Part shown: positions 29,311 through 35,220 of the stretch, piece by piece
How positions within the stretch are numbered: position 1 is the first letter of the stretch
Layout: every line of letters starts with the position of its first letter
Source: Prevotella sp. UBA4330
Lineage (GTDB): Bacteria; Bacteroidota; Bacteroidia; Bacteroidales; Bacteroidaceae
Direction: 5' to 3'
DNA length: 35,220 nt
NCBI GenBank assembly: GCA_002394385.1
Contig: DGTS01000034.1
Coordinates: 1,192 to 36,411, forward strand
Translations under genes and position numbers: made by a program
Notes under the pieces: generated by a model
What the model was told of the DNA's origin: nothing
Seen by the model: the letters and a program-made list of their open reading frames with translations, nothing else
Database searches by the model: none

Positions 29311-31563
29311 TTGGAAGAGATTCCCGGATTAATAAAAGACTTGGCTCTGATACTTGTGGTTGCCGGCGTGGTGACACTGGTGTTCAAGAAACTGAAGCAG
29401 CCGTTGGTGTTAGGCTATGTGGTGGCTGGTTTTCTCGTCTCTACTCACATGCCCTACACCATGTCGGTGGTCGATGCGGAAGACATTGAGACATGGGCAA
29501 ACATCGGTGTGATGTTCCTGCTCTTCTCGCTCGGTCTCGACTTCTCGTTCAAGAAAATTCTGAAGATGGGCATGCAACCCATCATCGCCACCGTCACCAT
29601 AGTGTTCTGCATGGTGATGCTGGGCATCATGGTGGGCAAGATGATGGGCTGGAGCCAGATGAACTGCATCTTCCTCGGAGGTATGCTCGCCATGAGTTCC
29701 ACCACTATTATATATAAGGCATTCAGCGACTTGGGACTCCGGCAGCAGCGCTTTGCGGGTATGGTGATGAGTGTTCTTATCCTTGAGGATATCCTTGCCA
29801 TTGTGATGATGGTGATGCTGAGTGCCATCGCCAGCGGCAACAGCCCCGACGGCGGTCAGATGCTTGGCTCGGTGATGAAGATAGGCTTCTTCCTCGTGCT
29901 GTGGTTTGTGGTGGGCATCTTCGTCATCCCGCTGTTCCTGCGCTCCATGCGACGGCTTATGAACAACGAGACGCTGCTCATCGTGTCGCTCGGACTGTGC
30001 TGCGCTATGGCGGTGCTGAGCACCAAGGTGGGTTTCTCAAGCGCTTTCGGTGCCTTCGTCATGGGCAGCATCCTCGCCGAGACGATAGAGGCAGACAAGA
30101 TAATAAAACTGGTAGAGCCGGTGAAGAACCTCTTCGGCGCCATATTCTTCGTGTCGGTGGGCATGCTTGTCGATCCTGCCATACTTCTTGAATATGCCCT
30201 GCCGATAGTGATTCTGGTGTTCACGATACTCGTAGGGCAGGCTGTTTTCGGCACGTTGGGATTCCTGCTCAGCGGTCAGTCGCTGAAGTCGGCAATGCAG
30301 TGTGGTTTCTCGATGGCACAGATAGGTGAGTTCTCTTTCATCATAGCCTCGTTGGGCCTTTCGCTCGGAGTGATTGGCGACTTCCTGTATCCTGTAGTAG
30401 TTGCAGTCAGCGTCATCACGACATTCCTCACGCCATACATGATACGCGCCTCGGCACCGGCATATAAATATGTAGAGAAGCGGCTGCCGAAGAAATGGAT
30501 ACGCCGTCTCAACCACATCACACTGAGCCATCCTTCGACAGGCGAGAAGAACATGTGGCGCTCGTTGTTCACAGCCATGCTGCGCAACACACTCATATAC
30601 AGCATCCTCTCGGCAGCAGCCATAGCGGTGATGTTCACCTTCTTCATGCCCTTCATGCGCAAAGTGCTGCCTGGCGAGAACCCGAAGCCTTATGCAGATG
30701 CCATCACGGGCATCATCACCATATTCCTTATATCGCCGTTTCTGCGCTCTATAATAATGAAGAAGAACCACAGCGAGGAGATGAAACACCTGTGGAGCGA
30801 GAGCCGCATGAACCGACTGCCCCTACTGTTCTCGGTGATAGTGCGCATTGCCATCGCCGCGTTCTTCATATTCTACATCATCAACCATGTGTCGCACTTT
30901 GCTCCCGCACTCATCATCACGCTGGCAGTGGTGATAGTGATATTCATGATTATGTCGCGCACCCTGAAGAAGCGAAGCATACGTCTGGAGCGAATGTTCG
31001 TCCTGAACCTGCGCTCACGCGACATCGAGGCACAAGTGCACGGCCACCGCAAGCCGCTCTACGAGGGCCACTTGCTCGACCGAGACATACACATTGCCGA
31101 CTTCGAGATTCCCGAAGGGTCGCTATGGGCTGGCAAGACACTCATGGAACTGCACCTGCGCAACCGTTTCGGCGTTCACGTCAGCAGCATACTGCGCGGC
31201 GAGCAGCGCATAAACATTCCCTCGGGAACCACAATCATTTACCCTGGTGACGACCTTCAGGTCATCGGCAGCGACGAACAACTGAAAGCACTCAGCGACG
31301 CCATCGAGGAAGAAATGTTCAGCGGCGACCCGGAAATAGAGAAGCGCGAGATGAAACTGCGCCAGATACTCATCACAGGCACGAGTCCTTTCGTCGGGCG
31401 GACATTGATGAGGAGCGGCATCCGCGACAAATACAACTGCATGGTGGTGGGTCTTGAGCGTGGTGAAGAAAACCTATGGCAGCCCGACCCCGACTATGTG
31501 TTCCAGAAGGGAGACATAGTATGGGTAGTGGGTGAGGAAGACTCGCTCAGGGAAATTTGTTAA
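29311..31563 (+). CDS. CPA2-family cation:proton antiporter with two TrkA-C domains
   Basis: This 750-residue protein starts with a Na+/H+ exchanger module of about 12-13 membrane segments (about 5-390), including GYVVAGFLVS and GVMFLLFSLGLDFSFKKI. A second block of four or five hydrophobic segments (about 420-560) follows. The cytoplasmic end has two RCK_C/TrkA-C domains: about 605-670 (IPSGTTIIYPGDDLQVIG) and 680-750. No TrkA-N nucleotide-binding domain is present. The start is a TTG at 29311: the first in-frame ATG, near residue 48, would delete the first membrane segment and conserved LKQPLVLGYVVAGF. It probably exports K+ or Na+ and is gated by a ligand on the TrkA-C domains. Confidence 0.92.
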   Translation: MEEIPGLIKDLALILVVAGVVTLVFKKLKQPLVLGYVVAGFLVSTHMPYTMSVVDAEDIETWANIGVMFLLFSLGLDFSFKKILKMGMQPIIATVTIVFCMVMLGIMVGKMMGWSQMNCIFLGGMLAMSSTTIIYKAFSDLGLRQQRFAGMVMSVLILEDILAIVMMVMLSAIASGNSPDGGQMLGSVMKIGFFLVLWFVVGIFVIPLFLRSMRRLMNNETLLIVSLGLCCAMAVLSTKVGFSSAFGAFVMGSILAETIEADKIIKLVEPVKNLFGAIFFVSVGMLVDPAILLEYALPIVILVFTILVGQAVFGTLGFLLSGQSLKSAMQCGFSMAQIGEFSFIIASLGLSLGVIGDFLYPVVVAVSVITTFLTPYMIRASAPAYKYVEKRLPKKWIRRLNHITLSHPSTGEKNMWRSLFTAMLRNTLIYSILSAAAIAVMFTFFMPFMRKVLPGENPKPYADAITGIITIFLISPFLRSIIMKKNHSEEMKHLWSESRMNRLPLLFSVIVRIAIAAFFIFYIINHVSHFAPALIITLAVVIVIFMIMSRTLKKRSIRLERMFVLNLRSRDIEAQVHGHRKPLYEGHLLDRDIHIADFEIPEGSLWAGKTLMELHLRNRFGVHVSSILRGEQRINIPSGTTIIYPGDDLQVIGSDEQLKALSDAIEEEMFSGDPEIEKREMKLRQILITGTSPFVGRTLMRSGIRDKYNCMVVGLERGEENLWQPDPDYVFQKGDIVWVVGEEDSLREIC

Positions 31564-31602
31564 TTGGACGATTTCACTATTGGACGATTTCACTATTTTA
31601 CT
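31563..31602. repeat. ATT-octamer array, left arm
   Basis: Five 8-bp units follow the antiporter stop: ATTGGACG, ATTTCACT, ATTGGACG, ATTTCACT, ATTTTACT. They are close to the reverse complement of units in the array at 31673-31815, so the two face each other across the terminator. Confidence 0.85.
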
Positions 31603-31619
31603 ATTTGTGATTAAAACAT

Positions 31620-31647
31620 AAAATGCAGCCATTCCTGACTGCATTTT
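31620..31647 (+). terminator. Terminator of the antiporter gene
   Basis: AAAATGCAG (31620-31628) pairs perfectly with CTGCATTTT (31639-31647), followed by CTTTTTAT. It is nearly symmetric and could also serve the minus-strand lipoprotein. Confidence 0.82.
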
Positions 31648-31672
31648 CTTTTTATCTTGTGACAACAAAAAT

Positions 31673-31815
31673 CGTCCAATTGTGAATCGTGAAATCGTAA
31701 AATTGTGAAATTGTGAAATTGTGAAATCGTTCAATCGTGAAATCGTTCAATCGTGAAATCGTTCAATCGTGAAATCGTAAAATTGTGAAATCGTAAAATT
31801 GTGAAATCGTAAAAT
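31673..31815. repeat. YGTNNAAT octamer array, right arm
   Basis: Eighteen consecutive units of the form CGTGAAAT, CGTTCAAT, CGTAAAAT or TGTGAAAT follow the first unit CGTCCAAT. One unit is 7 bases long. The array ends 16 bases before the stop of the minus-strand lipoprotein. This is the longest array in the window. Confidence 0.92.
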
Positions 31816-31830
31816 TGTCCCCTCAACACG

Positions 31831-32601
31831 TTACTCCGTTGTTTTCTTTCTGCTGTAGCATTGCAGTTGGTCGCCAAAGCGCAGTTGCAACGAGTCTTTA
31901 TGCAGCAGCACCACCTCGGCGGTGTCGCTGTGCAGTATCTTGTTGGTGGTGATGACGCTGTCGTTCTTCACACTCATGTCAACCTGCGTGAACACCAGTT
32001 TGCCGTTCCATACATGCCACTCGCTGTAACGTTTCTGCTTGGGGTACTCCACAGGGCTCTCAATGTCCGTCACATTGTTTCTCCGATGGTTGCCCATCAT
32101 CGACACACTGTTCTGTCTTGACAGCGTGAAGCCATACTCGCGCGGAATCATATAAGTGCGGAGCATAGAGTCGCGCAACGCTAACGTGGCTTTCGTCACC
32201 ACCTCGCCGTCGGCAGGTTTGTACTCTTTGGGAACAGGCAGTACGCTATACACCCACGAACCGAACAACTCGCTGATGTTCAGAACCATGTCGGCCTTCC
32301 AGTCGCCGTCCTTGCTCAACAGCACGCACACCTCGTCGCCCACCTTCGGAATTCCGAAGACGCGGTGGTTGCGCATAGCGTCGAGGATGTCGATGTGCTG
32401 AGGGTTCTCACACGTCTTGGGCATAAGCATCAGCACCGAGTCGGAACATCCCACAGAGGCAAGTCCGTAAATGGCACTGTCGCCCTTTGCCTTTTCCATC
32501 TTATTCTTGCCAACGACATTGGCATTGCTTCCCTTTTCGCTGCATGCCGAGAGCAGCACCGAAAGAGATAATAACAGTCCGAAGAATAACGTTTTATGCA
32601 T
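31831..32601 (-). CDS. Lipoprotein of unknown function
   Basis: This 256-residue protein has a lipoprotein signal with the lipobox LSAC, so Cys20 should carry the lipid. A Lys/Asn/Gly spacer follows. The middle and C-terminal parts alternate short strands (FGSWVYSVLP, HVWNGKLVFTQVDM, LQLRFGDQLQCYSR), which suggests a lipocalin-like or other small beta-barrel, but I cannot assign a family. It diverges from the carboxyltransferase gene. A palindrome at 32603-32620 abuts its start codon. Confidence 0.82.
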   Translation of the reverse strand: MHKTLFFGLLLSLSVLLSACSEKGSNANVVGKNKMEKAKGDSAIYGLASVGCSDSVLMLMPKTCENPQHIDILDAMRNHRVFGIPKVGDEVCVLLSKDGDWKADMVLNISELFGSWVYSVLPVPKEYKPADGEVVTKATLALRDSMLRTYMIPREYGFTLSRQNSVSMMGNHRRNNVTDIESPVEYPKQKRYSEWHVWNGKLVFTQVDMSVKNDSVITTNKILHSDTAEVVLLHKDSLQLRFGDQLQCYSRKKTTE

Positions 32602-32602
32602 C

Positions 32603-32627
32603 GCAGTAAAAATTTACTGCAAAATTA
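32603..32627 (-). promoter_or_regulatory. Palindrome over the lipoprotein promoter
   Basis: GCAGTAAA-AA-TTTACTGC (32603-32620) is an 8-bp inverted repeat with a 2-base centre. On the minus strand TAATTTTG (32627-32620) matches TAnnTTTG and shares its last base with the palindrome, so the palindrome would cover the transcription start. This suits a repressor site. Confidence 0.45.
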
Positions 32628-32671
32628 CGTTTTTTTTTCCTTTAAACGATAGGTGTTTGAAAAAAAAACAC

Positions 32672-32679
32672 TAAATTTG
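32672..32679 (+). promoter_or_regulatory. -7 box of the carboxyltransferase gene
   Basis: TAAATTTG matches TAnnTTTG. The nearest TTTG upstream (32656-32659) is only 12 bases away, so the -33 element is not convincing. The leader would be about 50 bases. Confidence 0.45.
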
Positions 32680-32730
32680 CATTCATAAACCCTTAATAGC
32701 ATGTTTTCATCATACATATAACTCAAATCC

Positions 32731-34512
32731 ATGACTATGAAAAAGAGAATCCAGTTCAGTCTCGTTTACAGAGACATGTGGCAGAGTTCCGGTAAGTTCC
32801 AGCCACGAAAGGACCAGTTGGAAAGAATAGCGCCTGCAATCATCGACATGGGAGTGTTCGACCGTGTAGAAACAAACGGTGGAGCATTCGAGCAGGTAAA
32901 CCTCCTCGCAGGAGAGAACCCCAACGCAGCGGTAAGAGCCTTCTGCAAGCCGTTCAACGAGGTGGGAATAAAGACCCACATGCTCGACCGCGGACTCAAT
33001 GCTCTACGCATGTACCCCGTGCCCGACGATGTGCGCGAGTTGCAGTATAAGGTTAAGCACGCACAGGGCGTTGACATTCCGCGTATCTTCTGCGGACTCA
33101 ACGACACTCGCAACATCATACCGTCAATCAAGTGGGCAAAGGCTGCGGGAATGACACCGCAGGCAACGCTATGCATTACCACCAGTCCTGTCCACACCGT
33201 GGAGTATTACTCGGCCATTGCCGAGGAGGTGATTGCTGCTGGAGCAGAGGAAATCTGCCTCAAGGATATGGCGGGCATCGGACAGCCGGCACTGCTCGGT
33301 GCCCTCACCAAGGCAATCAAGACCAAACACCCCGACATCATCGTGCAGTATCACGGACACTCAGGCCCGGGACTCTCAATGGCAAGCATTCTCGAGGTGT
33401 GCAACAACGGAGCCGACGTTATCGACACCGCCATCGAGCCACTGTCATGGGGCAAGGTGCACCCAGACATCATTTCGGTGCAGTCGATGCTGAAGAACGA
33501 AGGCTTCGAGGTGAAAGAGATTAATATGAACGCCTATATGCAGGCTCGCTCACTCACACAGGAGTTCATCGACGACTGGCTCGGCTACTTCATCAACCCT
33601 GGAAACAAGCACATGTCGTCGCTGCTGCTCGGATGTGGACTGCCAGGCGGCATGATGGGCTCTATGATGGCCGACCTCGCTGGCATGCACCGCACCATCA
33701 ACTCCATCCGCGCTAAGAAGGGCTTGCCAGAATACAGTACCGACGAACTGCTCGTGAAACTCTTCGACGAGGTGGCATACGTATGGCCGCGCGTGGGTTA
33801 CCCACCACTCGTGACACCATTCTCACAGTATGTCAAGAACATCGCCCTGATGAACCTCCTCACCATAGAGCAGGGCAAGGGACGCTTCGTGATGATGGAC
33901 GACTCTATGTGGGGAATGATTCTCGGAAAGTCGGGAAAGATTCCTGGAGAGATAGCACCCGAACTCAAGGAACTCGCAGCAAAGCAGGGCAGAGAGTTCA
34001 CCGACGCCGACCCACACACGCTTATCCCCAATGCGCTCGACGACTTCCGCAAGGAGATGGACGAGAACGGATGGGAGTACGGACAGGACGACGAGGAACT
34101 CTACGAACTGGCTATGCACCCAGAGCAGTACCGCGACTTCAAGAGCGGCATAGCAAAGAAACGCATGCTCGCCGACCTGCAGAAGGCAAAGGACGCGAAA
34201 CTCGGAGCAAGCCTCTCGCCCGAAGAACTGTCTGCATTCAAGCACGCCAAGGCAGATGCTCTGGTGGCACCTGTCAAGGGTCAGATATTCTACGAGTTCA
34301 ATGGCGACGGCGAGTGCGCGCCATGTGTGGAGCCGTTCATCGGACAGCACTACGACGAGGGACAGCCGTTCTGCTACATCCAAACACCGTGGGGAGAGAT
34401 AGAGACCATCCCCGCAGCACTGGGCGGAAAACTCGTTGAGGTGGTGGCAAAGCAAGGTGCCAAGGTACAGAAGGGACAAACCCTCGCCTACATCGAGCGC
34501 GACCACGAATAA
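32731..34512 (+). CDS. Carboxyltransferase of the oxaloacetate decarboxylase alpha / pyruvate carboxylase B type
   Basis: This 593-residue protein has the DRE-TIM-type carboxyltransferase domain (about 5-270): RDMWQS with Arg14/Asp15, the catalytic Lys178 (CLKDMAG), and metal ligands His208/His210 (YHGHSGPG). The conserved carboxylase region (about 280-480) with GLPGGMMGS and VWPRVGYPPLVTPFSQ follows. The C terminus (about 520-593) looks like a biotinyl/lipoyl hammerhead, but the position of the AMKM biotin motif reads QTPWGE (551-556) with no lysine. Membership of the family is clear, but decarboxylase versus carboxylase is not. Biotin may come from a separate carrier. The start is 32731 or the ATG two codons later. 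Confidence 0.9.
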   Translation: MTMKKRIQFSLVYRDMWQSSGKFQPRKDQLERIAPAIIDMGVFDRVETNGGAFEQVNLLAGENPNAAVRAFCKPFNEVGIKTHMLDRGLNALRMYPVPDDVRELQYKVKHAQGVDIPRIFCGLNDTRNIIPSIKWAKAAGMTPQATLCITTSPVHTVEYYSAIAEEVIAAGAEEICLKDMAGIGQPALLGALTKAIKTKHPDIIVQYHGHSGPGLSMASILEVCNNGADVIDTAIEPLSWGKVHPDIISVQSMLKNEGFEVKEINMNAYMQARSLTQEFIDDWLGYFINPGNKHMSSLLLGCGLPGGMMGSMMADLAGMHRTINSIRAKKGLPEYSTDELLVKLFDEVAYVWPRVGYPPLVTPFSQYVKNIALMNLLTIEQGKGRFVMMDDSMWGMILGKSGKIPGEIAPELKELAAKQGREFTDADPHTLIPNALDDFRKEMDENGWEYGQDDEELYELAMHPEQYRDFKSGIAKKRMLADLQKAKDAKLGASLSPEELSAFKHAKADALVAPVKGQIFYEFNGDGECAPCVEPFIGQHYDEGQPFCYIQTPWGEIETIPAALGGKLVEVVAKQGAKVQKGQTLAYIERDHE

Positions 34513-34540
34513 AATGAGAATTGAAAATTGACAAAGAGAT

Positions 34541-34573
34541 AAACACTAGGCTCAAGTTCAGGGCCTGGTGTTT
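34541..34573 (+). terminator. Terminator of the carboxyltransferase gene
   Basis: AAACACTAGGC (34541-34551) pairs with GCCTGGTGTTT (34563-34573) with one wobble pair. The downstream run GTCTTGT is only moderately T-rich. Confidence 0.7.
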
Positions 34574-34609
34574 GTCTTGTAAACCGTAAACAAAAACCAC
34601 AAACCTTAA

Positions 34610-34645
34610 ACCATCCCTCCCCTCGGGGAGAATAGGAGGGGATTC
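34610..34645. repeat. GC-rich palindromic repeat before the HD gene
   Basis: It contains CTCCCC-TC-GGGGAG and CCCTCCC with GGAGGGG. It resembles the CTCGGGGAG-type dispersed repeats at 17465-17552 and 20027-20098. Its right arm, GGAGGGG, sits 6 bases before the ATG at 34648 and could act as a ribosome-binding site. Confidence 0.6.
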
Positions 34646-34647
34646 CC

Positions 34648-35184
34648 ATGGACTATCAGGCAATCATAGACAAGTATTACACTGAGGATGATGACCTGCG
34701 GCATATCCTTCTTGTGCACAGCCGCTCGGTGGCAGACATGGCACTGCGCATAGCCGACCGTCATCCCGAACTCAACATCGACAGGCAGTTCGTGGAGGAG
34801 GCGGCCATGCTGCACGACATTGGCATATTCCGTTGCGATGCGCCGGGCATCTGCTGTCACGGAACAGAGCCATATATATGTCACGGACGCATTGGCGCCG
34901 AACTGCTCAGAGAAGAAGGATACCCGCAGCATGCACGCGTGTGCGAGCGGCACACCGGCGCAGGACTGACGCTCGAGGACATCGTTACGCAGCAACTGCC
35001 TCTGCCCCGCCAGTCGTTCCTGCCCGAGACCATCGAGGAACAACTCATTTGTTATGCCGACAAATTCTTCTCAAAGACACGGCTCGACCGCGAGAAGACC
35101 TTCGAGCAAGCCATTGGCTCACTAATGAAGTTCGGCGAGGCAGGTGTCAAACGTTTCCGACAATGGCATCAAATCTTCTCCTAA
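34648..35184 (+). CDS. HD-domain phosphohydrolase-like protein
   Basis: This 178-residue protein has an HD superfamily core: His24 (LLVHSRSVAD), the His56-Asp57 pair (AAMLHDIGIF), then ICHGRIGAELL and VCERHTGAGL, which supply later histidines. The HDIG form and length match small HD hydrolases acting on nucleotides or phosphate esters; the exact substrate is not clear. The start at 34648 is supported by an upstream GGAGGGG contributed by a repeat. The carboxyltransferase terminator lies upstream and no TAnnTTTG box is visible in between. Confidence 0.87.
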   Translation: MDYQAIIDKYYTEDDDLRHILLVHSRSVADMALRIADRHPELNIDRQFVEEAAMLHDIGIFRCDAPGICCHGTEPYICHGRIGAELLREEGYPQHARVCERHTGAGLTLEDIVTQQLPLPRQSFLPETIEEQLICYADKFFSKTRLDREKTFEQAIGSLMKFGEAGVKRFRQWHQIFS

Positions 35185-35196
35185 CTATAGTGAACA

Positions 35197-35220
35197 ATGA
35201 CTTATACTGATATAGGTAGA
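35197..35220 (+). CDS. Possible start of a further gene, cut by the window edge
   Basis: ATG at 35197 opens a frame that is still open at the end of the window (MTYTDIGR). It begins 12 bases after the HD gene stop, a plausible operon spacing. Eight codons are too few for any identification. Confidence 0.25.

Noticed and set aside
30037..31250. Overlapping frames of about 250 codons on both strands
   Set aside because: Both lie over the antiporter gene, whose membrane segments and TrkA-C domains are clear in another frame.
31673..31815. Octamer array considered as a CRISPR
   Set aside because: Units are 8 bp and contiguous, with no spacers and no cas genes.
34279..34512. Frameshift as the reason for the missing biotin motif
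   Set aside because: The hammerhead pattern continues in the same frame on both sides of the site, and codon use does not change.

Overview
The window is a chromosomal segment of a member of the Bacteroidales, most likely Prevotellaceae (Prevotella or a close relative). Evidence for this: repeated Bacteroidetes-type promoters (TTTG, 18-20 bp, TAnnTTTG); the rsfS-ftsH-cdsA order; a DUF5606 gene; an extended NusB; a TonB-receptor-like barrel with an N-terminal carboxypeptidase-like domain; tRNAs without encoded CCA; and intergenic 7-8 bp tandem arrays. I see no rRNA, CRISPR, integrase, plasmid or phage gene. The assignment rests on recalled family resemblance, not on a search.

Layout. 1-540: AT-rich, repeat-bearing DNA with an orphan promoter and no convincing gene. 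579-2410: a CHASE2 membrane protein overlapping a secreted protein of unknown function. 2475-3439: a segment bounded by 19-bp inverted repeats, holding a small heat-shock protein (minus strand) and an IS982-type transposase remnant. 3457-6444: a secreted TPR-CHAT protease-like protein. 6504-6574: tRNA-Gln (minus). 6808-10090: rsfS-ftsH-cdsA. 10198-13131 (minus): yrbG-like antiporter, TlpA-like thioredoxin, aroB. 13307-13729 (minus): a second Hsp20. 13999-15018: a lipoprotein. 15070-18589 (minus): nusB-yajC-YbbR-coaE-DUF5606. 18834-21298: rplY-pth, an Hsp15-type S4 protein and purN. 21375-24365 (minus): the outer-membrane barrel. 24746-27697 (minus): asnA and a pair of secreted proteins (one YARHG). 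27854-29233: tRNA-Arg(CCG) and pepT. 29311-31563: a CPA2 antiporter. 31831-32601 (minus): a lipoprotein. 32731-34512: a carboxyltransferase of the oxaloacetate/pyruvate type. 34648-35184: an HD-domain protein.

Most of the window is housekeeping: stress-linked proteolysis and translation control (FtsH, RsfS, two Hsp20s, Hsp15, L25, Pth), envelope functions (CdsA, YajC, antiporters, the barrel, lipoproteins) and central metabolism (AroB, CoaE, PurN, AsnA, PepT, carboxyltransferase).

The best candidates for something undescribed are: (1) the CHASE2 / secreted protein / TPR-CHAT set, which looks like a periplasmic sensor with a protease-like effector, apparently interrupted by the inverted-repeat segment; (2) a shared, position-conserved upstream element in front of both hsp20 genes, unlike the housekeeping promoter; (3) three palindromes phased exactly 22 bp apart upstream of the barrel gene; (4) a carboxyltransferase whose C-terminal biotinyl-like domain lacks the AMKM lysine motif; (5) several families of intergenic octamer arrays shared between distant loci.
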